64,000 bases of DNA, from the NCBI RefSeq assembly GCF_003390395.1, contig NZ_QUOV01000001.1, positions 2,976,001 to 3,040,000 of the forward strand, written 5' to 3'. Of this stretch, positions 46,049-56,104 are shown one piece after another. Below the pieces are notes generated by a model. That model saw nothing but the letters and a program-made list of their open reading frames with translations. It made no database searches and was not told where the DNA came from. This DNA is from Thalassotalea euphylliae (lineage in GTDB: Bacteria; Pseudomonadota; Gammaproteobacteria; Enterobacterales; Alteromonadaceae). How positions within the stretch are numbered: the stretch's first letter is position 1; each line of letters opens with the position of its first letter. The translations under genes and the position numbers were made by a program.

Positions 46049-47266
46049 ATGGAATGGATCATTGAGCACCAGTTACTATTATTAATCCCTATTGTCAGTG
46101 CGATTGTTGGTTGGCTTACAAATTATCTCGCCGTCAAAATGATGTTTTACCCCATTCAGTTTGTCGGCATCAAAGCACCTTATCTTGGCTGGCAAGGCCT
46201 CATCCCGCAAAAACGCAAAGAAATGGCGGAAATATCGGTAGATTTACTACTTGGTAAGTTACTGAGTGTTGAAGACCTAGTTTCTCGTCTCGAGCCAGAT
46301 AAAATTAGCCAAGCAATAGAGCGACGCCTTAAGCAAGTGCTGAGAAAAATCATCAATGATGTGATGCAAGAATCAGCGCCTAAGGTCTGGGCATCACTAC
46401 CCGCACAGGGCAAAAATTTAGTCTACGCTCGTGTTGAAGCAGACATTCCCAATGTGGTTGAAAAGCTAGTCAGAGATTTTCAACACAACGCAACCGAGAT
46501 CCTCGATATCAAAGAATTAGTCGTTGATTACCTAATCGCCCATCCTGCCCTTATCAACGAAATATTTTTAACCGCTGGCAACAAAGAATTCCCTTTTATT
46601 ATCCGCTCAGGTTTGTATTTTGGTTTCCTGCTAGGCATTCCGACCATGGTGTGTTGGTACTTCTTCCAAGATTGGTGGATTTTACCGCTTGGTGGGCTGC
46701 TGGTCGGCTACCTCACTAACTGGATCGCCCTACAAATCATTTTTGAACCTAAAGATCCTATAAAAGTTGGTCCTTGGAATCTGCAAGGCATGTTTTTAAA
46801 GCGCCAAGATGAAGTTGCTAAAGTGTACTCACATCTGATTGAGCGCAAACTGATGAATTCGGAAAACATAATCAGTACAGTGCTATATGGCTCTGGCGCA
46901 GAGCAACTTTGGGAGCTTGTTGAACTGCATGTCAATGACGCCATAGAACGCTATGTTGCTATCGGCCAACCTTATATTGGTCTTGGCTTAGGTGCTGATA
47001 ATTATTTCAAAATGAAGGCGCTCGCGGTAAAACGCATTTTTGATAGCTCAGAAAAATTCTTGCTTTATATGCACGATTACGCCGATTCGGCACTCAATAT
47101 TGGCGATGATTTACGCGAGAAAATGCAGTCGTTGTCTCCTGCAGAGTTTGAAAATGTGCTGCGTCCGGCATACAAGCAAGACGAGTGGAAATTGATTGTC
47201 ACGGGCTCTGTACTAGGTGGCTTAGCTGGCATAATACAGCTGATGTATATTTTTATGCCAACATAA
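46049..47266 (+). CDS. DUF445 family membrane protein
   Basis: This is a protein of about 405 residues with unknown function. It has an N-terminal membrane helix containing LIPIVSAIVGWLTNYLAVKM, the DUF445 hallmark, and a second copy of the same motif in GGLLVGYLTNWIALQIIF near residue 225. A C-terminal helix follows (SVLGGLAGIIQLMYIF). The central parts are long amphipathic helices. The start is placed at the ATG 46049, which gives the family-typical MEWIIEHQLL beginning. A TetR regulator follows 78 bases downstream on the same strand. Confidence 0.85.
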   Translation: MEWIIEHQLLLLIPIVSAIVGWLTNYLAVKMMFYPIQFVGIKAPYLGWQGLIPQKRKEMAEISVDLLLGKLLSVEDLVSRLEPDKISQAIERRLKQVLRKIINDVMQESAPKVWASLPAQGKNLVYARVEADIPNVVEKLVRDFQHNATEILDIKELVVDYLIAHPALINEIFLTAGNKEFPFIIRSGLYFGFLLGIPTMVCWYFFQDWWILPLGGLLVGYLTNWIALQIIFEPKDPIKVGPWNLQGMFLKRQDEVAKVYSHLIERKLMNSENIISTVLYGSGAEQLWELVELHVNDAIERYVAIGQPYIGLGLGADNYFKMKALAVKRIFDSSEKFLLYMHDYADSALNIGDDLREKMQSLSPAEFENVLRPAYKQDEWKLIVTGSVLGGLAGIIQLMYIFMPT

Positions 47267-47344
47267 CAATGTAAGCCTATGCTCAATAAAGGACGTTGAC
47301 TAGGATAAGTATGAAATAGGGGTTCTGATAATGGATAAAGAACA

Positions 47345-48028
47345 ATGAAAACAGCAGAAAAAATTCTGCTGACCAGCCTAGAGCTATTTAACCAGCAGGG
47401 AGAAGCGAATGTCACCTGTGTCGACATCGCGCTTGAGTTGGATATTAGTCCTGGCAATTTGTACTACCACTTCCGTGGTAAGGAAGTGATTGTCAGCGCG
47501 CTGTTTGATATTTATCTCGCTAAAACGAGTAAAATATTAGTTTCTCCCAGTAGCGACAAACTCACCATTGAAAGCTTCTTTTATTACCTATACCAATTAT
47601 TAGAAAGCGGTAACATTTATCGATTCATCTACCGCAATCCAACCGATTTAATTCTGAAATATCCAGCGATTTCTCGTAATTTCAATAAACTACTTAAAAG
47701 CAAAGAACAGGCTGTGGCCGCCATTCTCGATCATTTTCAAGAGCAGCAAATTCTCCAAGCCGCACCTGAGCAGCGACGATCGCTAACGCAATTAATCACA
47801 CTTATTTTCACCCAATCGCAAAATTATTTTCACTTAACCAGCAAAGACGTGGCGATGGAAGACGCCAGTTTGCAAAGTCTTGGTTGGATTTATCAAGCGA
47901 TTGCGCCTTACTTAACACTAGATGAGCAAGAACGCGCTGATGCCATTGCCGCGGTAAGTCGGCAGGCAGCAAACTCTAGTGATGAACAGCAAGGCGAAAA
48001 TTTTTTAGAGAAGCTCGCCACTTCTTGA
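47345..48028 (+). CDS. TetR/AcrR family regulator
   Basis: This 227-residue regulator has a TetR helix-turn-helix at residues 6-50 (ILLTSLELFNQQGEANVTCV to GNLYYHFRGKEVIVSALF). The C-terminal ligand domain is of the type often found near fatty-acid or lipid genes, with YRNPTDLILKYPAISRNF in its middle. It lies between DUF445 and the wax ester/DGAT gene on the same strand, so it may control lipid storage genes. Its ligand is unknown. Confidence 0.88.
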   Translation: MKTAEKILLTSLELFNQQGEANVTCVDIALELDISPGNLYYHFRGKEVIVSALFDIYLAKTSKILVSPSSDKLTIESFFYYLYQLLESGNIYRFIYRNPTDLILKYPAISRNFNKLLKSKEQAVAAILDHFQEQQILQAAPEQRRSLTQLITLIFTQSQNYFHLTSKDVAMEDASLQSLGWIYQAIAPYLTLDEQERADAIAAVSRQAANSSDEQQGENFLEKLATS

Positions 48029-48115
48029 CCTGCTATTGTCATTCGTTTGGCGCCAAGTGCACCGATGATGAAGGTGGCAACGATTAATCGGCAAATAAAT
48101 AGCAATTAGTAAAAA

Positions 48116-48178
48116 AGTAATTGGCAAACAAAAGCATGTAGCAAAAAGTAAATTGGCAAACAAAAAGCATGTAGTAAA
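48116..48178. repeat. Direct repeat of about 31 bases, two copies
   Basis: Two imperfect copies, each containing TTGGCAAACAAAA and GCATGTAG, lie side by side between the TetR gene and the DGAT-like gene, ending 23 bases before the latter's ATG. Confidence 0.85.
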
Positions 48179-48201
48179 CCCATAACTAAGAGGAAGTTAT
48201 T

Positions 48202-49662
48202 ATGGCAAAAAGATTATCCTTACTAGATCGCTCGTTTTGGCTCACCGAGACAACTGATAACCCTAAACACGTCGCGTGTTTACAAATATTAACTAAGCCA
48301 GAAGGCGCGGCTGACGATTATTGTCAGCAGCTTGCCAATAAGTTACGGCAACACGATCAAGGGGTTGCGCCTTATAATCAGCGGGTTATTGCATTTGGCC
48401 ATATCGCGCTTAGGTTTAAAGCGGTAACCAGCCTTAACATGGAGTACCACGTTAAGTTTCATCAAGTTGAGGATATCAAAGACAAAGTCGCGCTACACAA
48501 TTTCACCGCCAAGCTACATGAGCCTATGCTTGATCGTGATAAGCCGTTGTGGCAACTGCATATTATTGAAGCACCAGACAGTCAAGAGTTTGCCATTTAC
48601 TTCAAAATTCATCATATGTATGGCGACGGCGCATCACTGATCACTTGGTTACAAGCTGCATATCCAAAAAGTGCCGACGAAGAGTTTATTCCGTTTTGGG
48701 CAAAACCACGAGAATCAAAGCCAAGAGTGGCACAAAACCCATTTGCAGTAGCGGTCAAAGCACTTTGGCTCAGTTTAGTGACCGTTGTTAACTTAGGCAT
48801 TATTACCTTCTTTTTACTGCTGAAGATCTTGCGAATAAACCCTGTTTATATGCCAATTCCGTTTGCAGGCACTAAAACCATGCTAACAGGTCAAGTTACA
48901 GCTGGCAGAGTGGTAGCTACCACCCACTTGGACTTTACTGAGGTCAAGAAGTTGGCTATTCAACTCAGAGCATCCGTGAATGAAGTCTTTCTTTGTTGCT
49001 TTGATATCGGCGTCCATAAATTCTTAAAAGATCATGGTCAGCAATTTGGTCGGCCACTGATCACGCAAATGCCGATCAACTTGCGCCGCCCCGGAGAAGC
49101 CGCTGGTGGTAATAAAATTGCCATTTTGCCAGTACAGCTCGCTTATGGCCAAAAAGACCCATATCGACGCTTACGTCAAATTATTGAAAATCACAGCATA
49201 GTGAAAAAAGTAGCACGCCGTATCAACCCAGCAGCACTGACGGCTTACACTATTGTAATTCAAGGGTTTGCGTTAGTTTTTGAAGCGTTAAAGCTGTCAG
49301 ATTTGCATCGCCCCATTGGTAACATTTTGATTTCCAATGTACCAGGCCCAAGACAAGACCTTTACTTTGGTGGTAGTCGCGTTAATAACTTTTACCCAAT
49401 CTCGGTGTTAACGCCAGGTGGTGGCGTTAACATCACGCTACTGACTTACCGCGATAAAGCAGAAATAGGTTTAGTATGCTCTGACAGAAAAATTAAATCT
49501 CTCGAGCCGCTTGCTAGCTATTTTCAAGAGGCATTTGAACTCTTATCAGACAGTGTTAACAACCCTGAGTTAACCACTGATGATCTTGGCGAGTTAGCTA
49601 GATTTGGCTCACAATGCGTGATTGAAGACGAATTTCAGGACAACAAGGTGAATGTTGCCTAA
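48202..49662 (+). CDS. Wax ester synthase / diacylglycerol acyltransferase (WS/DGAT)
   Basis: This enzyme esterifies acyl-CoA with fatty alcohols or diacylglycerol, making wax esters or triacylglycerol. The 486-residue protein has the catalytic HHxxxDG motif as HHMYGDG near residue 136, an N-terminal MEYHVKFH region, a hydrophobic segment near residues 195-215 that would associate with membrane, PINLRRPGEAAGGN near residue 293 and the C-terminal NILISNVPGPRQDLYFGG. An AAGAGGAAG ribosome site precedes the ATG. It follows the TetR regulator by 173 bases and ends in a good terminator. Confidence 0.9.
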   Translation: MAKRLSLLDRSFWLTETTDNPKHVACLQILTKPEGAADDYCQQLANKLRQHDQGVAPYNQRVIAFGHIALRFKAVTSLNMEYHVKFHQVEDIKDKVALHNFTAKLHEPMLDRDKPLWQLHIIEAPDSQEFAIYFKIHHMYGDGASLITWLQAAYPKSADEEFIPFWAKPRESKPRVAQNPFAVAVKALWLSLVTVVNLGIITFFLLLKILRINPVYMPIPFAGTKTMLTGQVTAGRVVATTHLDFTEVKKLAIQLRASVNEVFLCCFDIGVHKFLKDHGQQFGRPLITQMPINLRRPGEAAGGNKIAILPVQLAYGQKDPYRRLRQIIENHSIVKKVARRINPAALTAYTIVIQGFALVFEALKLSDLHRPIGNILISNVPGPRQDLYFGGSRVNNFYPISVLTPGGGVNITLLTYRDKAEIGLVCSDRKIKSLEPLASYFQEAFELLSDSVNNPELTTDDLGELARFGSQCVIEDEFQDNKVNVA

Positions 49663-50012
49663 CGGGTATGCTACTCACACATAATGCCCCTTATGTGCGC
49701 CTTGTGTGCGTTGTTTTGCATCACTGGCGTTGAATCCAAACAGGCATTCAATTTACCACTTCCTCTATTTGAAAGGGTTAACTTAAGTTAACCCTTTTTT
49801 ATGCCAATAGAATTAATGAATTGATCAATTGTGGGGAGGGAAAAAGGTTAATAAACACAGGCTTTATGCTCACTGTAAAACCTAAGTAACTGCACCTATA
49901 TAGGCAAGCGTTATTTTTTGGTAACTAGTTAGTTGCTCTAATTTCAAAAATAACAACCTAGCTAATGAGCGTTTTACCATGCCAGAAAGATTAAGTAATA
50001 ATGAAATGGGTA
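49663..50012. other. Intergenic region after the DGAT-like gene
   Basis: These 350 bases contain the terminator at 49772 and then AT-rich sequence without a supported gene. The two flanking genes converge. Confidence 0.5.
49772..49800 (+). terminator. Terminator downstream of the DGAT-like gene
   Basis: AAAGGGTTAACTT and AAGTTAACCCTTT form a 13-base perfect palindrome, followed by more Ts to 49800. Confidence 0.9.
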
Positions 50013-50771
50013 TTAGTCTAAATGAAACTTAAACACTAAGTGTCCATCTTCAACTGCAATATGTTGACCGTATTCAGCAAATATCTGCTCTTCAAAGTCG
50101 CTTTCATCAAGCTCGTAAAACCAGTCTTCTTGCTCTACTTTATCGACCAAGGTGTTTTCTATTTCCGGTTTATGATAGTCGAGCACTCGTTGCTTACTGC
50201 CTGACGAGTAAAGACTTAGGTAATTCAACAGGTCGTTGGGCACAACGCCTTTAAGCAGCGAAAATGTTAATTGCACAGTACTTAGCAACAAGTATTTGAA
50301 CGGCTTTGGCATAAACAAGGTCACTAAGTCTGTCGTTGAGCCAATAAAAGCATAATCATCGTTCACTAAGCGAATCTCAGCCAGTTGCATGTCTCGAATT
50401 CGAATCACGCGCTCTTCGATGTCGAAATAAGGCAGCACGCTGCCTGTTGCGACTAAATGTGCGCGATAAATATCACGCTGCGCGACACTAATATTCATGG
50501 CACAAAGCAGTTGAATATGCAGTTTGTCTTGCGCTAAGGGCATCGTCAGCTCAGCATTAAGTATTGTCAGCTCTCCCTGACTATTAGCGATAGGCAATGG
50601 GATGGTTTGTGGAAAGTTGGCAGCGAGCAACTCATTTAACTCTTCTTGGCTATAACGAGCCGCTTTAAGCCACTTAAAACGCATCGCGAGCTTAATGGCT
50701 AGCCGAGTGAAATAGAGTTTGCATTTCTGCCAATGAGTTTGTTGTTCCTGCACAGTCCGTCCATCAAACAA
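50013..50771 (-). CDS. Unknown protein, possible DUF1439-like lipid-interface protein
   Basis: I do not recognise this 252-residue protein with certainty. After a basic N-terminal stretch (KCKLYFTRLAIKLAMRFKWLK) comes a region of alternating hydrophobic strands, including ELTILNAELTMPLAQDKLHIQL and RVIRIRDMQLAEIRLV, that loosely recalls the YceB/DUF1439 group. A hydrophobic segment KYLLLSTVQLTFSLLKGVV and an acidic C-terminus (WFYELDESDFEEQIFAEY) follow. No signal peptide or lipobox is visible. It faces the DGAT-like gene convergently. Length, composition and codon use look like a real gene. Confidence 0.65.
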   Translation of the reverse strand: MFDGRTVQEQQTHWQKCKLYFTRLAIKLAMRFKWLKAARYSQEELNELLAANFPQTIPLPIANSQGELTILNAELTMPLAQDKLHIQLLCAMNISVAQRDIYRAHLVATGSVLPYFDIEERVIRIRDMQLAEIRLVNDDYAFIGSTTDLVTLFMPKPFKYLLLSTVQLTFSLLKGVVPNDLLNYLSLYSSGSKQRVLDYHKPEIENTLVDKVEQEDWFYELDESDFEEQIFAEYGQHIAVEDGHLVFKFHLD

Positions 50772-50938
50772 ATAAGACTAACCTCATGATACTAAATCAA
50801 TTTTGATTGGGATATCAGCAATCGAGTGATTTTCGGTATTTCTCTAGAAACAGTGACTATACAAACAAGAGACGGTGCAGTTTGCAATAAATGAACAAGG
50901 CAGTGAACTGCGCTTCATTTTGAGGGGGCGTTATTGTT

Positions 50939-50979
50939 AAAAAGCCCCGTAACCCATAAGAATTGGGCTAACGAGGCTT
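50939..50979 (-). terminator. Terminator downstream of fabB
   Basis: On the minus strand AAGCCTCGTTAGCCCA pairs with TGGGTTACGGGGCTT in an imperfect long stem followed by TTTTTAACA. Confidence 0.85.
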
Positions 50980-51064
50980 ACGTTACGGTTTAGTATCAAG
51001 CTTATAAACTATAAAATTAAGCGACTAAACCGACGCTACCTTTACAGGTGAAAAGCTAATCCAC

Positions 51065-52279
51065 TTATGACTGATATTTTTTCATCACAAGTGTTGAGTT
51101 CGTGCCACCAAAACCAAAGCTGTTTGACATCACTAAGTTCAGCTCTGCATCTTGCGCTTCAGTAACGATGTTTAAGCCCTGTGCTTCTTCATCTAGGTTG
51201 TTGACATTGATTGATGGTGCAACAAAGTTGTTTTCCATCATCAAGATTGAGTAAATAGCTTCGTGCACGCCAGCAGCGCCAAGTGCGTGGCCAGTCATGG
51301 CTTTAGTTGCACTGATCATCGGCGATTTTTCACCAAATACTTGTTGAATCGCGCCTAGCTCTTTCACATCACCAACAGGCGTTGAAGTGCCATGGGTGTT
51401 TAAGTAATCAATGTCACCTTCTACATCTTGCATTGCCATTTCCATACAACGCACAGCGCCTTCACCACTTGGTGCCACCATGTCGTAACCATCTGAAGTT
51501 GCGCCATAGCCCACTATTTCAGCATAAATATGGGCACCACGTGCAAGCGCGTGTTCAAGTTCTTCTACCACGACCATACCGCCGCCACCTGAAATAACAA
51601 AGCCATCGCGATCGGCATCATAAGTGCGAGAAGCTTGCTCGGGTGTTTCGTTGTACTTGGTAGATAAAGCGCCCATGCCATCAAACATCATGGCAAGTGA
51701 CCAATCTACTTCTTCACCACCGCCCGCAAATACGATGTCTTGCTTACCTAACTGAATAAGCTCCATTGCATGACCAATACAGTGCGCAGATGTTGCACAA
51801 GCGGAACTAATTGAATAGTTCACACCAAGAATTTTGAACGGTGTCGCTAAACACGCAGAAATCGTGCTCGACATGGTTTTAGGCACAGCATAAGGGCCAA
51901 CACGTTTAACGCCCTTTTCACGTAAAGTATCAGCTGACGAAACCACGTTTGCCGATGATGCGCCACCAGAGCCCGCAACAATGCCAGTGCGAATATTTGA
52001 AACTTGTTCTGGTGTTAATTTTGCGTCTTCAATGGCTTGATTCATTGCAATGTATGCGTAAGCAGAGGCATCGCCCATAAAACGCATCGCTTTGCGATCA
52101 ATGTGGTCTTTTAAGGTAATTTCTGGTTTGCCCCAAACTTGGCTGCGCAAGCCAACTTCGGCGAAGCTTTCTGAGCGAGTAATACCAGAGCGCCCTGTTT
52201 TTAATGATGTTAAAACTTCCTTGGCGTCATTACCTATACTTGATACAACACCCAATCCTGTGATCACGACACGTTTCAT
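51065..52279 (-). CDS. fabB: 3-oxoacyl-ACP synthase I
   Basis: FabB elongates acyl-ACP by decarboxylative condensation and is needed for unsaturated fatty acids. The 404-residue protein starts [17 protein letters not shown]. The active-site Cys is in [16 protein letters not shown] near residue 163, the two His are in [11 protein letters not shown] and [13 protein letters not shown], and the glycine-rich end is [14 protein letters not shown]. The sequence is of the FabB rather than FabF type. It is divergent from mnmC, the same local order as in E. coli. Confidence 0.96.
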   Translation of the reverse strand: MKRVVITGLGVVSSIGNDAKEVLTSLKTGRSGITRSESFAEVGLRSQVWGKPEITLKDHIDRKAMRFMGDASAYAYIAMNQAIEDAKLTPEQVSNIRTGIVAGSGGASSANVVSSADTLREKGVKRVGPYAVPKTMSSTISACLATPFKILGVNYSISSACATSAHCIGHAMELIQLGKQDIVFAGGGEEVDWSLAMMFDGMGALSTKYNETPEQASRTYDADRDGFVISGGGGMVVVEELEHALARGAHIYAEIVGYGATSDGYDMVAPSGEGAVRCMEMAMQDVEGDIDYLNTHGTSTPVGDVKELGAIQQVFGEKSPMISATKAMTGHALGAAGVHEAIYSILMMENNFVAPSINVNNLDEEAQGLNIVTEAQDAELNLVMSNSFGFGGTNSTLVMKKYQS

Positions 52280-52527
52280 TTATCTAAACCATAATAATTT
52301 GTAAAAACGGGCATATCATAGCGAGTTTTTTTACTCAGGCTGGTCTATCCAGTGTACAAATGTACGCTGAATTATTTTCAACCATGAATAACGTACCTGC
52401 TCGCCGATTCACCCAGCGTATTCCAGCATAATTCATCACTGGCGCATTGTCGCTGTTTTTGACAATGACTTTGGCTGTTGTTACGCGTTAAAATATTAAT
52501 AAGATCGATTCATTCCCAATAGTTCCT

Positions 52528-54579
52528 GTGACCCAAGCTAGCAACCATCACAACGACAACACGCACAACACGTCTAACGACTCGCCCAAAGACTTTCAAA
52601 ATATAGCCTATCAAGACAATGGTGCCCCATATTCATTACAGTTTGACGATATTTATTTTGATACTGAATCTGGCTGCCAACAAAGTGAGCAAGTTTTCCT
52701 GCGCGGCAACCAAATTAGTGAGCGCCTACTAGAGACAAACACCCCATTGATTATTGGCGAAACAGGCTTTGGCACTGGCTTGAACTTTTTCCTAACCGCC
52801 GCAAAAATGCAGCAGCTAATCGCTAAATATGGTGGCGATAAAGTTACAGATGTGCACTTTATTAGTGTTGAAAAATACCCGCTATCTAGTGAGAGTATCA
52901 AGCAAAGCTTAGCCATGTGGACTGATTTACAACCACTAATAGCAAAAGTGCTAGCACAATACCCTGATCGCCCGCAGCAACGCTGTGAACTTTCGCTATT
53001 TAACAACAAACTCAAATTAACGATTTTATTTGACGATGCAACGCAAGGTTTTGCCAAGCTAAAGCTAGCCAAACACGCCAAAATAAACGCTTGGTACCTC
53101 GACGGCTTTTCACCTTCACAAAACTCAGCGATGTGGAGTGAAGCATTATTTGAGCAAATCGCTCGCCTGTCGGCAGAAGATGCAACATTAGCCACCTTTA
53201 CCGTTGCTGGGTTTGTTCGTCGCCGTCTTACCCAAGTTGGTTTTCGCGTTGCCAAGAAAAAGACCGCAGGTAAAAAGAATCAAACCTTAGTGGCGAAGTT
53301 TCAACAATCTCCAAATTCTGGCAAAGGGTACTTACTCAGACCCAACCAGCCCAAAGCGCAACACGTGACGATTATCGGTGGTGGCATTGCCGCAGCTTGT
53401 TTAACTTATCAGCTTGCCCAGCAAGGGGTAAAAGTTAGTGTAATTTGCAAAGATGAAGCAATTGCACAAGGCGCGTCAAGCAATGCAATTGGCGCCTTGT
53501 ATCCGCTCATTCATCTACAGCGCGACGAGATTAGTGAATTCTATGTACACGCATTAGCTAGGGCTCGCACTTTTTATGATGAACTAGTTGCCCAAGGTTA
53601 CGACTTTGCTCACGCTTGGTGCGGCTTACTTGAGCTTTCATACAAAGAGGCTTTACAAAAGCGCCAAGAAAAATTTGCGAGTGCGCCTGTATGGCCGCAC
53701 GATATTATTCACAGTTTAGACGCGCAGCAAGCCTCACAAATTGCCGGTGTAACCCTCACCAACGGCGGCATGTTTATTCCTCAGGCTGGCTGGATTGCAC
53801 CCGCTGAGCTCGTCAAGGCACTGTTTGACGCAGCCAGTAAGATTGGCCAAGTGAAAATTCGTACCAATACCAAGGTCGAGCAGTTAACCCAACTTGACGA
53901 CCAGCGCTGGCAACTGCAAACCAATAAGGGAGAGCTTATCGCATCGACATTGGTCGTTTGTGGTGGCGCTGATAGCGATCAACTCACGCCGATCAACGAA
54001 CTGCCGCAATACCCTGTGCGTGGCCAAGTTTCTGAAGTCGCTATTGCGAGCCCCGATCATCAATTAAACACAGTGATCTGCCATAAAGGCTATATGACAC
54101 CGGCTAATAACGAAAAATTCTGCATTGGTGCCACGTTTGACAAAAACGACAGAGATATTGAGGTTCGCAGCGTAGATGATACCTACAATATCGAGATGAT
54201 AAGCCAAAGCATGCCAGAGCTTGAAACTATTGATCAAAGCAGTATCGTTGGTCAAAAGGCTCGTTTAAGAGCAATGACGCCAGATCATTTACCGATTGCC
54301 GGCCCAATGCCGAAAACGGACCAGTACCCTGCTTTGTATGGAAAATTGGCACAAGATAAGAACTGGAAAATCAATTCACCAGCTCCTTATTACGCAAACC
54401 TTTATGTAATTTCAGGGCTTGGTGCTCGCGGGTTGTGTTCAGCACCGTTAGTGAGCGATATGTTAGTGGCTGATTTATGCAACCAGCCCTACCCTTTGCC
54501 TAGTAAAATGCGTTTTAATTTGGCCGCTAATCGCTTTGTTATTAAAGACATTATCAAAGGTAAGTACGCTACGAGTTGA
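52528..54579 (+). CDS. mnmC: Bifunctional tRNA mnm5s2U34 biosynthesis protein
   Basis: MnmC completes the mnm5 modification of wobble uridine: its FAD domain removes the carboxymethyl group and its methyltransferase adds a methyl. The 683-residue protein begins at GTG 52528. The N-terminal methyltransferase has IIGETGFGTGLNFFL and WYLDGFSPSQNSAMWS. The C-terminal oxidase has the FAD loop VTIIGGGIAAACLTYQLAQQ near residue 280, GASSNAIGALYP, and ISGLGARGLCSAPL near the end. Both active sites look intact. Confidence 0.96.
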   Translation: MTQASNHHNDNTHNTSNDSPKDFQNIAYQDNGAPYSLQFDDIYFDTESGCQQSEQVFLRGNQISERLLETNTPLIIGETGFGTGLNFFLTAAKMQQLIAKYGGDKVTDVHFISVEKYPLSSESIKQSLAMWTDLQPLIAKVLAQYPDRPQQRCELSLFNNKLKLTILFDDATQGFAKLKLAKHAKINAWYLDGFSPSQNSAMWSEALFEQIARLSAEDATLATFTVAGFVRRRLTQVGFRVAKKKTAGKKNQTLVAKFQQSPNSGKGYLLRPNQPKAQHVTIIGGGIAAACLTYQLAQQGVKVSVICKDEAIAQGASSNAIGALYPLIHLQRDEISEFYVHALARARTFYDELVAQGYDFAHAWCGLLELSYKEALQKRQEKFASAPVWPHDIIHSLDAQQASQIAGVTLTNGGMFIPQAGWIAPAELVKALFDAASKIGQVKIRTNTKVEQLTQLDDQRWQLQTNKGELIASTLVVCGGADSDQLTPINELPQYPVRGQVSEVAIASPDHQLNTVICHKGYMTPANNEKFCIGATFDKNDRDIEVRSVDDTYNIEMISQSMPELETIDQSSIVGQKARLRAMTPDHLPIAGPMPKTDQYPALYGKLAQDKNWKINSPAPYYANLYVISGLGARGLCSAPLVSDMLVADLCNQPYPLPSKMRFNLAANRFVIKDIIKGKYATS

Positions 54580-54599
54580 GCTTTTAAAATTAGAAATTC

Positions 54600-54872
54600 T
54601 TAGAGTGAAAAACTCGTCAGTAGAGACTGCCAATAGTTGCTAACAATCACTTGATCTTGTGGCGAAAGCTCAGCTTTCGCTTTGCTTAGCTGCGCTGTCA
54701 CACTGGTTGCTAACTGACTGCTAAGCGGTTGTGACTCATCACCCGATTCGCTCGCCACCAAAGCAATAAAGCCTCGAATATAGCTAGAAGCAAAAAGCGT
54801 ATCGGCATCTGCATCATGCTCTGCCAGTTGGTCAAAATGAAGATATAACTCTGAAAGATTAGCGAACGTCAC
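54600..54872 (-). CDS. yfcL: YfcL family protein
   Basis: This is a 90-residue cytoplasmic helical protein of unknown function. The GTG start at 54872 follows a GGAG ribosome site. The sequence (YLHFDQLAEHDADADTLFAS, YIRGFIALVA, then QVIVSNYWQSLLTSF at the end) matches the YfcL family in length and layout, and its location next to mnmC and near epmC agrees with the E. coli yfcL neighbourhood. It converges with mnmC, with 20 bases between stops. Confidence 0.8.
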   Translation of the reverse strand: MTFANLSELYLHFDQLAEHDADADTLFASSYIRGFIALVASESGDESQPLSSQLATSVTAQLSKAKAELSPQDQVIVSNYWQSLLTSFSL

Positions 54873-54936
54873 AATTTGCTCCGAATAAAACTTAAAAATA
54901 TTGATGTTGAGGATTGAGAATTAGGCACTCTGCCGA

Positions 54937-56094
54937 TCAAAGCGGGCTAGCAACAGGGTATAACACTTGGTCACGATAGCCAGTCACAATCGGTAAATAA
55001 CCAGCTAAAGCCTGATCGAGCTCATCATCACCAGTGTCAGCAATTAGCGGCCTTGCATTTAAGCTAGCTAGTTTCGTTTTGGTCGCCACAATAATAATAT
55101 TGTCTTTCCCCACTGCCTTGATTATGCGTGGACTAAGCTGCTGATTACCTCGGCCAAAAATATGCCCTTGACCACCTATCACAGTAATTACCAACTTAAT
55201 TGGCTCGTCACTCGTTGCTTGATGTTGCTGCACAAACGCCCACAATTCTGGTTCAGTTACATCACTAGCTATCACCGTTTCACTTTGAACTAGATCGACA
55301 CCCAGTAGCGTATTGTCGATTCCCATTTCATCCATAATGGCTGCTGTTGTTGAGCCTGAACCAATAACAGCGAGGCTGTCATCGAGTTCATCAATCACAT
55401 GTGCAGCAATATCTTGCAAAACAAGCTCGTCTGATTCTTTCCCCCCCGCTTTAACGGCCTGCACGTATCGCAGCTCCATCGGAATTTGCATTTCACCATA
55501 ACGTTTGGCTTTGACAACACCGTCGCGAAACAAGCTTTCATCAATATCCATCACGTCGGCATCCGTTAACGTAACCAGTTGATTAGTTACCATCATCTCA
55601 ACAATACGGCCAGCAGCTTTAGGCGTTACCGCATAAACACCGGAATGAATTTTACAACCTGCTGGAATACCCAACACAGGCATATTGTGATTAGCTTGCA
55701 ACGCTTCAATTTGATGGCAAATATTGCGCGCTGTGCCATCGCCGCCGGCAAATAAAATCAGGTCAACACCTTCAGCAACTAGTGCTGCAACTGTATTTTC
55801 GGTATCGCTAGCTGATGATTGCAGTGGCGCTTGGTAAACATTGGTAATACTAAAACCCAATTCCCGAGCGCAGTACTCGCCCATATCACCACTAGCGGTA
55901 AATATTTGAATTTGCTCTTGGTATGGTTTTAGTACCGAAAGTGCAGTCGCCGCCCTTTGATTAGCTTTTGCTGTCGCACCAAGTTGCAGTGCTTGCTGTG
56001 CTATACCTTCACCATCACTGCCCTTTAATGCAACGCTGCCGCCAATCCCCGCGATAGGATTAACAATAAAGCCTAGCTTGAATGCTTGTTTCAT
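54937..56094 (-). CDS. ATP-NAD kinase-like protein (NADK/AcoX superfamily)
   Basis: This 385-residue protein has the NAD-kinase superfamily signature: GFIVNPIAGIGGSVALKGSD near the N-terminus and LILFAGGDGTARNIC with the GGDGT nucleotide motif near residue 110, then GIPAGCKIHSGVYAVTP. This long form is of the AcoX/COG3199 group, whose substrate is not certain, and not the housekeeping NadK. I start it at the ATG 56094 because AGGAAG lies four bases before it; the frame extends upstream into epmC. It starts ten bases after the epmC stop and is followed by yfcL, so an operon is likely. Confidence 0.85.
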   Translation of the reverse strand: MKQAFKLGFIVNPIAGIGGSVALKGSDGEGIAQQALQLGATAKANQRAATALSVLKPYQEQIQIFTASGDMGEYCARELGFSITNVYQAPLQSSASDTENTVAALVAEGVDLILFAGGDGTARNICHQIEALQANHNMPVLGIPAGCKIHSGVYAVTPKAAGRIVEMMVTNQLVTLTDADVMDIDESLFRDGVVKAKRYGEMQIPMELRYVQAVKAGGKESDELVLQDIAAHVIDELDDSLAVIGSGSTTAAIMDEMGIDNTLLGVDLVQSETVIASDVTEPELWAFVQQHQATSDEPIKLVITVIGGQGHIFGRGNQQLSPRIIKAVGKDNIIIVATKTKLASLNARPLIADTGDDELDQALAGYLPIVTGYRDQVLYPVASPL

Positions 56095-56104
56095 AACTTC
56101 CTGC

